From: Lota lota
Lineage: Eukaryota > Chordata > Actinopteri > Gadiformes > Lotidae
NCBI GenBank assembly: GCA_026745465.1
Contig: JACYXH010000001.1
Span: 1,302,501-1,366,500 of the forward strand
Reading direction: 5' to 3'
DNA: 64,000 nt
The translations under genes were made by a program, and so were the position numbers. Every line of letters begins with the position of its first letter. Positions within the stretch are counted from its first letter, which is position 1. The notes under the pieces are model-generated. The model was not told the DNA's origin. It saw nothing but the letters and a program-made list of their open reading frames with translations, and did no database searches. Shown here piece by piece: positions 32,836-47,600 of the stretch.

Positions 32836-35800
32836 ATGTGTTTCTGAGCATAATTCTTTTTTTTGTGTTAAAAACGATGGTGCTTCACCAGTTCATGTTG
32901 GTAGACTTCACCAGTTCATGTTGGTAGAAGGTCTTTACAAACCATTAACAAGCTTACTTACTCTTTTCCAGTTAAAGTGGGAAGAAAGCAATTAATTACT
33001 TTTTTATGTGCGGAAAATGCTTTTCAGAGCGAGAGAATCACTTTTTGACCACAATGTGTTTTCTGAGCATAATTTCTTTTTTTGTGTTTAAAAACGATGG
33101 TGGCTTCACCAGTTCATGTTGGTATAAGGTCTTCAATATACCTGACACATGCTTACTTACTCTTTTCCAGTTAAAGTGGGAAAAAGCAACTTATTACTTT
33201 TTTATGTGCGGAAAATGCTTTTCAGAGCGAGAGAATCACTTTTTGACCACAATGTGTTTCTGAGCATAATTTCGTTTTTTTTTTTAAAAACGATGGTGCT
33301 TCACCAGTTCATGTTGGTAGACTTCACCAGTTCATGTTGGTAGAAGGGTCTTAACAACCATTAACAAGCTTACTTACTCTTTTCAGTTAAAGTGGGAAGA
33401 AAGCAACTTATTACTTTTTTATGTGCGGAAAATGCTTTTCAGAGCGAGAGAATCACTTTTTGACCACAATGTGTTTCTGAGCATAAATTTCGTTTTTTTT
33501 TTGTGTTAAAAAACGATGGTGCTTCACCAGTTCATGTTGGTAGACTTCACCAGTTCATGTTGGTAGAAGGTCTTTACAACCATTAACAAGCTTACTTACT
33601 CTTTTCCAGTTAAAGTGGGAAGAAAGCAATTAATTACTTTTTTATGTGCGGAAAATGCTTTTCAGAGCGAGAGAATCACTTTTTGACCACAATGTGTTTC
33701 TGAGCATAATTTCTTTTTTTGTGTTAAAAACGATGGTGCTTCACCAGTTCATGTTGGTATACTTCAGTCTTCACCCTTAGAAGGGTCTTACAACCATTAA
33801 ACAAGCTTACTTACTCTTTTCCAGTTAAAAGTGGGAAGAAAGCAACTTATTACTTATGTGCGGAAAATGCTTTTCAGAGCGAGAGAATCACTTTTTGACC
33901 ACAATGTGTTTCTGAGCATAATTTCGTTTTTTTTGTGTTAAAACGATGGTGGTTTCACCAGTTCATGTTGGTGACTTCACCAGTTCATGTTGGTAGAAGG
34001 TCTTAACAACCATTAACAAGCTTACTTACTCTTTTCCAGTTTAAAGTGGGAAAAAGCAACTTATTGCTTTTTTATGTGCGGAAAATGCTTTTCAGAGCGA
34101 GAGAATCACTTTTTGACCACAATGTGTTTCTGAGCATAATTTCTTTTTTTTGTGTTAAAAACGATGGTGCTTCACCAGTTCATGTTGGTAGACTTCACCA
34201 GTTCATGTTGGTAGAAGGTCTTTACAACCATTAACAAGCTTACTTACTCTTTTCCAGTTAAAGTGGGAAGAAAGCAACTTATTAACTTTTTTATGTGCGG
34301 AAAATGCTTTTCAGAGCGAGAGAAATCACTTTTTGACCACAATGTGTTTCTGAGCATAATTTTCGTTTTTTTTTGTGTTAAAAACGATGGTGCTTCACCA
34401 GTTCATGTTGGTAGACTTCACCAGTTCATGTTGGTAGAAGGTCTTAACAACCATTAACAAGCTTACTTACTCTTTTCCAGTTAAAGTGGGAAGAAAAGCA
34501 ACTTATTACTTTTTTTATGTGCGGAAAACGCTTTTCCGAGCAAGAGAATCACTTTTTGACCACAATGTTTTCTGAGCATAATTTCTTTTTTTGTGTTAAA
34601 AACGATGGTGCATCACCAGTTCATGTTGGTAGAAGGGTCTTAACAACATTAACAAGCTTACTTACTCTTTTCCAGTTAAAGTGGGAAGAAAGCAACTTAT
34701 TACTTTTTATGTGCGGAAAATGCTTTTCCGAGCGAGAGAAACTTTTTGACCACAATGTGTTTCTGAGCATAATTTCGTTTTTTTTTGTGTTAAAAAACGA
34801 TGGTGCTTCACCAGTTCATGTTGGTAGACTTCACCAGTTCATGTTGGTAGAAGGTCTTAACAATCATTAACAAGCTTGGTTAACCTTTTCCATTTAAAGT
34901 GGGAAAAAAGCAACTTATGTGCGGAAAATGCTTTTCCGAGCAAGAGAATCACTTTTTGACCACAATGTGTTTCTGAGCATAATTTCTTTTTTTTGTGTTA
35001 AAAACGATGGTGCTTCACCAGTTCATGTTGGTAGACTTCACCAGTTCATGTTGGTAGTAGGTCTTTACAACCATTAACAAGCTTACTTACTCTTTTCCAG
35101 TTAAAGTGGGAAGAAAGCAATTAATTACTTTTTTATGTGCGGAAAATGCTTTTCAGAGCGAGAGAATCACTTTTTGACCACAATGTGTTTCTGAGCATAA
35201 TTTTCGTTTTTTGTGTTAAAAACGATGGTGCTTCACCAGTTCATGTTGGTAGACTTCACAACCAGTTCATGTTGGTAGAAGGGTCTTAACAACCATTTAA
35301 CAAGCTTACTTACTCTTTTCCAGTTAAAGTGGGAAGAAAGCAACTTATTACTTTTTTATGTGCGGAAAATGCTTTTCAGAGCGAGAGAATCACTTTTTGA
35401 CCACAATGTGTTTCTGAGCATAATTTCTTTTTTTTGTGTTAAAAACGATGGTGCTTCACCAGTTCATGTTGGTAGACTTCACCAGTTCATGTTGGTAGAA
35501 GGTCTTTAACAACCATTAACAAGCTTACTTACTCTTTTCCAGTTAAAGTGGGAAGAAAGCAATTAATTACTTTTTTATGTGCGGAAAATGCTTTTCAGAG
35601 CGAGAGAATCACTTTTTGACCACAATGTGTTTCTGAGAGCATAATTTTTTTTTTGTGTTAAAAACGATGGTGCTTCACCAGTTCATGTTGGTAGACTTCA
35701 CCAGTTCATGTTGGTAGAAGGTCTTAACAACCATTAACAAGCTTACTTACTCCTCTTTTCCAGTTAAAAGTGGGAAGAAAGCAACTTATTACTTTTTTAT

Positions 35801-38800
35801 GTGCGGAAAATGCTTTTCAGAGCGAGAGAATCACTTTTTGACCACAATGTGTTTCTGAGCATAATTTCGTTTTTTGTTTTAAAAACGATGGTGGTTCACC
35901 AGTTCATGTTGGTAGACCTATAAGTTCATGTTGGTAGAAGGGTCTTAACAACCATTAACAAGCTTACTTACTCTTTTCCAGTTAAAGTGGGAAAAAAGCA
36001 ACATATTACTTTTTTATGTGCGGAAAATGCTTTTCAGCGCGAGAGAATCACTTTTTGACCACAATGTGTTTTGTGAGCATAATTTCTTTTTTTGTGTTAA
36101 AAACGATGGTGCTTCACCAGTTCATGTTGGTAGACTTCACCAGTTCATGTTGGTAGAAGGTCTTTACAACCATTAACAAGCTTACTTACTCTTTTCCAGT
36201 TAAAGTGGGAAGAAAGCAATTTATTACTTTTTTATGTGCGGAAAATGCTTTTCCGAGCAAGAGAATATCACTTTTTTGACCACAATGTGTTTCTGAGCAT
36301 AATTTCTTTTTTTGTGTTAAAAACGATGGTGCTTCACCAGTTCATGTTGGTAGACTTCACCAGTCATGTTGGTAGTACTAACAACCATTAACAAGCTTAC
36401 TTAACTCTTTTCCATTTAAAGTGGGAAGAAAGCAATTAATTACTTTTTTATGTGCGGAAAATGCTTTTCAGAGCGAGAGATCACTTTTTGACCACAATGT
36501 GTTTCTGAGCATAAATTTCTTTTTTTGTGTTAAAAACGATGGTGCTTTCACCAGTTCATGTTGGTATAAATACAGGTCTTAATCACTAAAACCCATTTAA
36601 AAGTGTTTTACTATTTTTTCCATTAAAGTGGGGAAAAAAAAACAAATAATGTGCGGAAAAATGCTTTTCAGAGCGAGAGAATCACTTTTTGACCACAATG
36701 TGTTTCTGAGCATAATTTCGTTTTTTTTTTTTAAAAACGATGGTGGTTCACCAGTTCATGTTGGTATAGACTTCACCAGTTCATGTTGGTAGAAGGTCTT
36801 CAACAAACCATTAACAAGCTTACTTACTCTTTTCCAGTTAAAGTGGGAAGAAAGGTAACTTTTTTATGTGCGGAAAATGCTTTTCAGAGCGAGAGAATCA
36901 CTTTTTGACCACAATGTGTTTCTGAGCATAATTTTTTTTTTTTTTGTGTTAAAAACGATGGTGGTTCACCAGTTCATGTTGGTAGACTTCACCAGTTCAT
37001 GTTGGTAGAAGGTCTTTACAACCATTAACAAGCTTTACTTACTCTTTTCCAGTTAAAGTGGGAAGAAAGCAATAATTACTTTTTTATGTGCGGAAAATGC
37101 TTTTCAGAGCGAGAGAATCACTTTTGACCACAATGTGTTTCTGAGCATAATTTCTTTTTTTTTGTGTTAAAAACGATGTGCTTCACCAGTTCATGTTTGG
37201 TAGAAGTCGTTCACAACCATTACAAGCTTACTTACTCTTTTCCAGTTAAAGTGGGAAGAAAGCAACTTATTACGCGGAAAATGCTTTTCAGAGCGAGAGA
37301 ATCACTTTTTGACCACAATGTGTTTCTGAGCATAATTTCGTTTTTTTTTTTTTTTAAAAACGATGGTGGTTCACCAGTTCATGTTGGTAGACTTCACCAG
37401 TTCATGTTGGTAGAAGTCTTACAACCATTAACAAGCTTACTTACACTTTTTCCAGTTAAAGTGGGAAAAAAGCAACTTATTACTTTTTATGTGCGGAAAA
37501 TGCTTTTCAGAGCGAGAGAATCACTTTTTGACCACAATGTGTTTTCTGAGCATAATTTCTTTTTTTGTGTTAAAAACGATGGTGGTTCACCAGTTCATGT
37601 TGGTACTTCACCAGTTCATGTTTGTAGAAGGGTCTTAACAACCATTAACAAGCTTACTTACTCTTTTCCATTTAAAGTGGGGAAGAAAGCAACTTATTAC
37701 TTTTTTATGTGCGGAAAAATGCTTTTCAGAGCGAGAGAATCACTTTTTGACCACAATGTGTTTCTGAGCATAATTTCGTTTTTTTTTGTGTTAAAAACGA
37801 TGGTGCTTCAACCAGTTCATGTTGGTAGACTTCACCAGTCATGTTGGTAGAAAGGGTCTTAACAAACATTAACAAGCTTACTTACTCTTTCCAGTTAAAG
37901 TGGGAAGAAAGCAACTTATTACTTTTTATGTGCGGAAAATGCTTTTCAGAGCAAGAGAATCACTTTTTGACCACAATGTGTTTCTGAGCATAATTTCTTT
38001 TTTTTGTGTTAAAAACGATGGTGTTCACCAGTTCATGTTGGTAGACTTCACCAGTTCATGTTGGTAGAAGGTCTTTACAACCATTAACAAGCTTACTTAC
38101 TCTTTTTCCAGTTTAAAGTGGGAAAAAAGCAACTTAATTACTTTTTTATGTGCGGAAATGCTTTTCAGAGCGAGAGAATCACTTTTTTGACCACAATGTG
38201 TTTCTGAGCATAATTTCTTTTTTTTGTTTTAAAAAAACGATGGTGCTTCACCAGTTCATGTTGGTAGACTTCACCAGTTCATGTTGGTAGAAGGGTCTTT
38301 ACAACCATTAACAAGCTTACTTACTCTTTTCAAAGTTAAAGTGGGAAGAAAGCAACTTATTACTTTTTTATGTGCGGAAAATGCTTTTTCAGAGCGAGAG
38401 AATCACTTTTTGACCACAATGTGTTTCTGAGCATAATTTTCTTTTTTTTGTTTTAAAAACGATGGTGGCTTCACCAGTTCATGTTGGTAGACTTCACCAG
38501 TTCATGTTGGTAGAAGGGTCTTTACAACCATTAACCAAGCTTACTTACTCTTTTCCAGTTAAAGTGGGAAGAAAGCAATTAAAACTTATGTGCGGAAAAT
38601 GCTTTTCAGAGCGAGAGAATCACTTTTTGACCACAATGTGTTTCTGAGCATAATTTCTTTTTTTTGTGTTAAAAACGATGGTGCTTCACCAGTTCATGTT
38701 GGTAGACTTCACCAGTCAGTTGGTAGAAGTCACAACCAACCATTAACAAGCTTACTTACACTTTTCCATTTAAAGTGGGAAGAAAGCAACTTAATTACTT

Positions 38801-40019
38801 TTTTATGTGCGGAAAATGCTTTTCAGAGCGAGAGAATCACTTTTTTGACCACAATGTGTTTCTGAGCATAATTTCTTTTTTTTTTTTAAAAACGATGGTG
38901 CTTCACCAGTTCATGTTGGTAGACTTCACCAGTTCATGTTGGTAGAAGGTCTTTACAACCATTAACAAGCTTACTTACTCTTTTTCCAGTTAAAGTGGGA
39001 AGAAAGCAACATTACTTTTTTATGTGCGGAAAATGCTTTTCAGAGCGAGAGAATCACTTTTTGACCACAATGTGTTTCTGAGCATAATTTCATTTTTTTT
39101 GTTTTAAAAACGATGGTGCTTCACCAGTTCAATGTTGGTAGACTTCACCAGTTCATGTTGTAGAAGGGTCTTTCTTAAAACCATTAACAAGCTTACTTAC
39201 TCTTTTTCCAGTTAAAGTGGGAAGAGAAAGCAACTTATTACTTTTTTATGTGCGGAAAATGCTTTTCAGAGCGAGAGAATCACTTTTTGACAACAATGTG
39301 TTTCTGAGCATAATTTCTTTTTTTGTGTTAAAAACGATGGTTTCACCAGTTCATGTTGGTAGACCACCAGTTCATGTTGGTAACAAGCTTACTACTCTTT
39401 TCAGTTAAAGTGGGAAGAAAGCAATTAATTACTTTTTTTATGTGCGGAAAATGCTTTTCAGAGCGAGAGAATCACTTTTGACCAACAATGTGTTTCTGAG
39501 CATAATTTCGTTTTTTTGTTTTAAAAACGATGGTGGTTCACCAGTTCATGTTGGTAGACTCACCAGTTCATGTTGGTAGAATCTTAACAACCATTAACAA
39601 GTCTTACTTACACTTTTCCAGTTAAAGTGGGAAGAAAGGCAACTTAATTACTTTTTTATGTGCGGAAAATGCTTTTCAGAGCGAGAGAATCACATTTTTG
39701 ACCACAATGTGTTTCTGAGCATAATTTCTTTTTTTTTGTGTTAAAACGATGGTGCTTCACCAGTTCATGTTGGTAGACTTCACCAGTTCATGTTGGTAGA
39801 AGGGTCTTAACAACCATTAACAAGCTTACTTACTCTTTTTCCAGTTAAAGTGGGAAGAAAGCAACCACTTTTTAATGTGCGGAAAATGCTTTTCAGAGAG
39901 CAAGAGAATCACTTTTTGACCACAATGTGTTTCTGAGCATAATTTCTTTTTTTTGTGTTAAAAACGATGGTGTTTCACCAGTTCATGTTGGTAGACTTCT
40001 AACCACATGTTGGTAGAAG

Positions 40020-40180
40020 GGGTCTTTACAACCATAATCAAGCTTTTACTCTTTTCACAGTTAAAAAGAAAGCAAATACTTATGTCAAATGCTTTTCATG
40101 AAAAAATCACTTTTTGACCACAATGTGTTTCTCTTGCTCGAAAAGCCATTTTTCCCACTTTAAAAAGTAATAAGTTGCTT
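40020..40180. other. Garbled right junction of the inverted block
   Basis: Monomer sequence loses many short pieces from about 40020, and orientation flips between TGTGTTTCT and CTTGCTCGAAAAG at about 40133/40134. The next monomer is also truncated before normal forward sequence resumes near 40200. Confidence 0.85.
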
Positions 40181-41670
40181 TCTTCCTACTTTAACTGGAA
40201 AAATAAGTCAGCTTGTTAATGGTTGTGAAGACCCTTCTACCAACATGAACTGGTGAAGTCTACCAACATGAACTGGTGAACCACCATCGTTTAAAAAAAA
40301 AAAACGAAATTATGCTCAGAAACACATTGTGGTCAAAAAGTGATTCTCTCGCTCTGAAAAGCATTTTCCGCACATAAAAAAGTAATAAGTTGCTTTCTTC
40401 CCACTTTAACTGGAAAAGAGTAAGTAAGCTTGTTAATGGTTGTAAAGACCTTCTACCAACATGAACTGGTGAAGTCTACCAACATGAACTGGTGAAGCAC
40501 CATCGTTTGTAACACAAAAAAAAGAAATTATGCTCAGAAACACATTGTGGTCAAAAAGTGATTCTCTCGCTCTGAAAAGCATTTTCCGCACATAAGTTAC
40601 CTTTTTTCCCACTTTAAATGGAAAAGTGTTAGTAAACTTGTTAAGGGTTGTGAAGACCTTATACCAACATGAACTGGTGAAGCACCATCGTTTTTAACAC
40701 AAAAAAAGAAATTATGCTCACAAACACATTGTGGTCAAAAAGTGATTCTCTCGCTCTGAAAAGCATTTTCCGCACCTAAAAAAGTAATTAATTGCTTTCT
40801 TCCCACTTTAATTTGAAAAGAGTAGGTAAGCTTGTTAATGGTTATTAAGACCCTTCAACCAACATGAACTGGTGAAGTCTACCAACATGAACTGGTGAAA
40901 CACCATCGTTTTTAAAACAAAAAATGAAATTATGCTCAGAAACACATTGTGGTTAAAAAGTGATTTCTCGCTCTGAAAAGCATTTTCCGCACATAAAAAA
41001 GTAATTAATTGCTTTCTTCCCACTTTAACTGGAAAAGAGTAAGTAAGCTTGTTAATGGTTGTAAAGACCTTCTACCAACATGAACTGGTGAAGTCTACCA
41101 ACATGAACTGGTGAAGCACCATCGTTTTTAACACAAAAAAAGAAATTATGCTCAGAAACACATTGTGGTCAAAAAGTGATTCTCTTGCTCGGAAAAGCAT
41201 TTTCCGCACATTAAAAAGTAATAAGTTGCTTTCTTCCCACTTTAACTGGAAAAGAGTAAGTAAGCTTGTTAATGGTTGTTAAGACCCTTCTACCAACATG
41301 AACTGGTGAAGTCTACCAACATGAACTGGTGAACCACCATCGTTTTTAAAACAAAAAACGAAATTATGCTCAGAAACACATTGTGGTCAAAAAGTGATTC
41401 TCTCGCTCTGAAAAGCATTTTCCGCACATAAAAAAGTAATTAATTGCTTTCTTCCCACTTTAATTTGAAAAGAGTAAGTAAGCTTGTTAATGGTTGTTAA
41501 GACCCTTCTACCAACATGAACTGGTGAAGTCTACCAACATGAACTGGTGAACCACCATCGTTTAAAAAAAAAAAAAACGAAATTATGCTCAGAAACACAT
41601 TGTGGTCAAAAAGTGATTCTCTCGCTCTGAAAAGCATTTTCCGCACATAAAAAAGTAATAAGTTGCTTTC

Positions 41671-44600
41671 TTCCCTTCTAACTGGAAAAGAGTAAGTAAG
41701 CTTGTTAATGGTTGTAAAGACCTTCTACCAACATGAACTGGTGAAGTCTACCAACATGAACTGGTGAAGCACCATCGTTTGTAACACAAAAAAAAGAAAT
41801 TATGCTCAGAAACACATTGTGGTCAAAAAGTGATTCTCTCGCTCTGAAAAGCATTTTCCGCACATAAAAAAGTAATTAATTGCTATCTTCCCACTTTAAC
41901 TGGAAAAGAGTAAGTAAGCTTGTTAATGGTTGTAAAGACCCTTCTACCAACATGAACTGGTGAAGTCTACCAACATGAACTGGTGAACCACCATCGTTTT
42001 TAAAACAACAAACGAAATTATGCTCAGAAACACATTGTGGTCAAAAAGTGATTCTCTCACTCTGAAAAGCATTTTCCGCACGTAAAAAAGTAATTAATTG
42101 CTTTCTTCCCACTTTAATTTGAAAAGAGTAAGTCAGCTTGTTAATGGTTGTGAAGACCCTTCTACCAACATGAACTGGTGAAGTCTACCAACATGAACTG
42201 GTGAACCACCATCGTTTAAAAAAAAAAAAACGAAATTATGCTCAGAAACACATTGTGGTCAAAAAGTGATTCTCTCGCTCTGAAAAGCATTTTCCGCACA
42301 TAAAAAAGTAATAAGTTGCTTTCTTCCCACTTTAACTGGAAAAGAGTAAGTAAGCTTGTTAATGGTTGTAAAGACCTTCTACCAACATGAACTGGTGAAG
42401 TCTACCAACATGAACTGGTGAAGCACCATCGTTTGTAACACAAAAAAAAGAAATTATGCTCAGAAACACATTGTGGTCAAAAAGTGATTCTCTCGCTCTG
42501 AAAAGCATTTTCCGCACATAAGTTACCTTTTTTCCCACTTTAAATGGAAAAGTGTTAGTAAACTTGTTAAGGGTTGTGAAGACCTTATACCAACATGAAC
42601 TGGTGAAGCACCATCGTTTTTAACACAAAAAAAGAAATTATGCTCACAAACACATTGTGGTCAAAAAGTGATTCTCTCGCTCTGAAAAGCATTTTCCGCA
42701 CCTAAAAAAGTAATTAATGCTTTCTTCCCACTTTAATTTGAGAAGAGTAGGTAAGCTTGTTAATGGTTATTAAGACCCTTCAACCAACATGAACTGGTGA
42801 AGTCTACCAACATGAACTGGTGAAACACCATCGTTTTTAAAACAAAAAATGAAATTATGCTCAGAAACACATTGTGGTTAAAAAGTGATTTCTCTCGCTC
42901 TGAAAAGCATTTTCCGCACATAAAAAAGTAATTAATTGCTTTCTTCCCACTTTAACTGGAAAAGAGTAAGTAAGCTTGTTAATGGTTGTAAAGACCTTCT
43001 ACCAACATGAACTGGTGAAGTCTACCAACATGAACTGGTGAAGCCACCATCGTTTTAACACAAAAAAAAGAAATTATGCTCAGAAACACATTGTGGTCAA
43101 AAAGTGATTCTCTTGCTCGGAAAAGCATTTTCCGCACATTAAAAAGTAATAAGTTGCTTTCTTCCCACTTTAACTGGAAAAGAGTAAGTAAGCTTGTTAA
43201 TGGTTGTTAAGACCCTTCTACCAACATGAACTGGTGAAGTCTACCAACATGAACTGGTGAACCACCATCGTTTTTAAAACAAAAAACGAAATTATGCTCA
43301 GAAACACATTGTGGTCAAAAAGTGATTCTCTCGCTCTGAAAAGCATTTTCCGCACATAAAAAAGTAATTAATTGCTTTCTTCCCACTTTAATTTGAAAAG
43401 AGTAAGTAAGCTTGTTAATGGTTGTTAAGACCCTTCTACCAACATGAACTGGTGAAGTCTACCAACATGAACTGGTGAACCACCATCGTTTAAAAAAAAA
43501 AAACGAAATTATGCTCAGAAACACATTGTGGTCAAAAAGTGATTCTCTCGCTCTGAAAAGCATTTTCCGCACATAAAAAAGTAATAAGTTGCTTTCTTCC
43601 CACTTTAACTGGAAAAGAGTAAGTAAGCTTGTTAATGGTTGTAAAGACCTTCTACCAACATGAACTGGTGAAGTCTACCAACATGAACTGGTGAAGCACC
43701 ATCGTTTGTAACACAAAAAAAAGAAATTATGCTCAGAAACACATTGTGGTCAAAAAGTGATTCTCTCGCTCTGAAAAGCATTTTCCGCACATAAAAAAGT
43801 AATTAATTGCTTTCTTCCCACTTTAACTGGAAAAGAGTAAGTAAGCTTGTTAATGGTTGTAAAGACCCTTCTACCAACATGAACTGGTGAAGTCTACCAA
43901 CATGAACTGGTGAACCACCATCGTTTTTAAAACAACAAACGAAATTATGCTCAGAAACACATTGTGGTCAAAAAGTGATTCTCTCACTCTGAAAAGCATT
44001 TTCCGCACGTAAAAAAGTAATTAATTGCTTTCTTCCCACTTTAATTTGAAAAGAGTAAGTCAGCTTGTTAATGGTTGTGAAGACCCTTCTACCAACATGA
44101 ACTGGTGAAGTCTACCAACATGAACTGGTGAACCACCATCGTTTTTAACACAAAAAAAAGAAATTATGCTCAGAAACACATTGTGGTCAAAAAGTGATTC
44201 TCTCGCTCTGAAAAGCATTTTCCGCACATAAAAAAGTAATTAATTGCTTTCTTCCCACTTTAACTGGAAAAGAGTAAGTAAGCTTGTTAATGGTTGTAAA
44301 GACCTTCTACCAACATGAACTGGTGAAGTCTACCAACATGAACTGGTGAAGCACCATCGTTTTTAACACAAAAAAAAAATTATGCTCAGAAACACATTGT
44401 GGTCAAAAAGTGATTCTCTCGCTCTGAAAAGCATTTTCCGCACATAAGTTACCTTTTTTCCCACTTTAAATGGAAAAGTGTTAGTAAACTTGTTAAGGGT
44501 TGTGAAGACCTTATACCAACATGAACTGGTGAAGCACCATCGTTTTTAACACAAAAAAAGAAATTATGCTCACAAACACATTGTGGTCAAAAAGTGATTC

Positions 44601-47600
44601 TCTCGCTCTGAAAAGCATTTTCCGCACATAAAAAAGTAATTAATTGCTTTCTTCCCACTTTAACTGGAAAAGAGTAAGTAAGCTTGTTAATGGTTGTAAA
44701 GACCCTTCTACCAACATGAACTGGTGAAGTCTACCAACATGAACTGGTGAACCACCATCGTTTTTAAAACAGAAAACGAAATTATGCTCAGAAACACATT
44801 GTGGTCAAAAAGTGATTCTCTCGCTCTGAAAAGCATTTTCCGCACATAAAAAAGTAATTAATTGCTTTCTTCCCACTTTAATTGGAAAAGAGTAAGTAAG
44901 CTTGTTAATGGTTGTAAAGACCTACTACCAACATGAACTGGTGAAGTCTACCAACATGAACTGGTGAAGCACCATCGTTTTTAACACAAAAAAAGAAATT
45001 ATGCTCAGAAACACATTGTGGTCAAAAAGTGATTCTCTTGCTCGGAAAAGCATTTTCCGCACATAAAAAAGTAATAAGTTGCTTTCTTCCCACTTTAACT
45101 GGAAAAGAGTAAGTAAGCTTGTTAATGGTTGTAAAGACCTTCTACCAACATGAACTGGTGAAGTCTACCAACATGAACTGGTGAAGCACCATCGTTTGTA
45201 ACACAAAAAAAGAAATTATGCTCAGAAACACATTGTGGTCAAAAAGTGATTCTCTCGCTCTGAAAAGCATTTTCCGCACATAAAAAAGTAATAAGTTGCT
45301 TTCTTCCCACTTTAACTGGAAAAGAGTAAGTAAGCTTGTTAATGGTTGTTAAGACCTTCTAACAACATGAACTGGTGATGCACCATCGTTTTTAACACAA
45401 AAAAAGAAATTATGCTCAGAAACACATTGTGGTCAAAAAGTGATTCTCTTGCTCGGAAAAGCATTTTCCGCACATAAAAAAGTAATAAGTTGCTTTCTTC
45501 CCACTTTAACTGGAAAAGAGTAAGTAAGCTTGTTAATGGTTGTTAAGACCCTTCTACCAACATGAACTGGTGGTCTACCAACATGAACTGGTGAACCACC
45601 ATCGTTTTTAAAACAAAAAACGAAATTATGCTCAGAAACACATTGTGGTCAAAAAGTGATTCTCTCGCTCTGAAAAGCATTTTCCACACATAAAAAAGTA
45701 ATAAGTTGCTTTCTTCCCACTTTAATTTGAAAAGAGTAAGTAAGCTTGTTAATGGTTATTAAGACCCTTCAACCAACATGAACTGGTGAAGTCTACCAAC
45801 ATGAACTGGTGAAACACCATCGTTTTTAAAACAAAAAATGAAATTATGCTCAGAAACACATTGTGGTTAAAAAGTGATTCTCTCGCTCTGAAAAGCATTT
45901 TCCGCACATAAAAAAGTAATTAATTGCTTTCTTCCCACTTTAACTGGAAAAGAGTAAGTAAGCTTGTTAATGGTTGTAAAGACCTTCTACCAACATGAAC
46001 TGGTGAAGTCTACCAACATGAACTGGTGAAGCACCATCGTTTTTAACACAAAAAAAGAAATTATGCTCAGAAACACATTGTGGTCAAAAAGTGATTCTCT
46101 TGCTCGGAAAAGCATTTTCCGCACATTAAAAAGTAATAAGTTGCTTTCTTCCCACTTTAACTGGAAAAGAGTAAGTAAGCTTGTTAATGGTTGTTAAGAC
46201 CCTTCTACCAACATGAACTGGTGAAGTCTACCAACATGAACTGGTGAACCACCATCGTTTTTAAAACAAAAAACGAAATTATGCTCAGAAACACATTGTG
46301 GTCAAAAAGTGATTCTCTCGCTCTGAAAAGCATTTTCCGCACATAAAAAAGTAATTAATTGCTTTCTTCCCACTTTAATTTGAAAAGAGTAAGTAAGCTT
46401 GTTAATTGTTGTTAAGACCCTTCTACCAACATGAACTGGTGAAGTCTACCAACATGAACTGGTGAACCACCATCGTTTTAAAAAAAAAAAAACGAAATTA
46501 TGCTCAGAAACACATTGTGGTCAAAAAGTGATTCTCTCGCTCTGAAAAGCATTTTCCGCACATAAAAAAGTAATAAGTTGCTTTCTTCCCTTCTAACTGG
46601 AAAAGAGTAAGTAAGCTTGTTAATGGTTGTAAAGACCTTCTACCAACATGAACTGGTGAAGTCTACCAACATGAACTGGTGAAGCACCATCGTTTGTAAC
46701 ACAAAAAAAAGAAATTATGCTCAGAAACACATTGTGGTCAAAAAGTGATTCTCTCGCTCTGAAAAGCATTTTCCGCACATAAAAAAGTAATTAATTGCTT
46801 TCTTCCCACTTTAACTGGAAAAGAGTAAGTAAGCTTGTTAATGGTTGTAAAGACCCTTCTACCAACATGAACTGGTGAAGTCTACCAACATGAACTGGTG
46901 AACCACCATCGTTTTTAAAACAAAAAACGAAATTATGCTCAGAAACACATTGTGGTCAAAAAGTGATTCTCTCGCTCTGAAAAGCATTTTCCGCACGTAA
47001 AAAAGTAATTAATTGCTTTCTTCCCACTTTAATTTGAAAAGAGTAAGTAAGCTTGTTAATGGTTGTGAAGACCCTTCTACCAACATGAACTGGTGAAGTC
47101 TACCAACATGAACTGGTGAACCACCATCGTTTTAAAAAAAAAAAAACGAAATTATGCTCAGAAACACATTGTGGTCAAAAAGTGATTCTCTCGCTCTGAA
47201 AAGCATTTTCCGCACATAAAAAAGTAATAAGTTGCTTTCTTCCCACTTTAACTGGAAAAGAGTAAGTAAGCTTGTTAATGGTTGTAAAGACCTTCTACCA
47301 ACATGAACTGGTGAAGTCTACCAACATGAACTGGTGAAGCACCATCGTTTGTAACACAAAAAAAAGAAATTATGCTCAGAAACACATTGTGGTCAAAAAG
47401 TGATTCTCTCGCTCTGAAAAGCATTTTCCGCACATAAGTTACCTTTTTTCCCACTTTAAATGGAAAAGTGTTAGTAAACTTGTTAAGGGTTGTGAAGACC
47501 TTATACCAACATGAACTGGTGAAGCACCATCGTTTTTAACACAAAAAAAGAAATTATGCTCACAAACACATTGTGGTCAAAAAGTGATTCTCTCGCTCTG

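Larger units (their letters stand above)
26876..40133 (-). repeat. Satellite array, inverted block
   Basis: The same monomers appear as reverse complement (for example CGATGGTGCTTCACCAGTTC and GTGCGGAAAATGCTTTTCAG). Compared with either flank, this block is rich in one-base gains and losses, mostly in homopolymers (GTTTCATG for GTTCATG, extra As and Ts, dropped bases), and contains a T30 run, partial monomers and a foldback. Both edges are disordered. This fits raw long-read sequence placed in a gap, or a truly older inverted segment. Confidence 0.95.
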
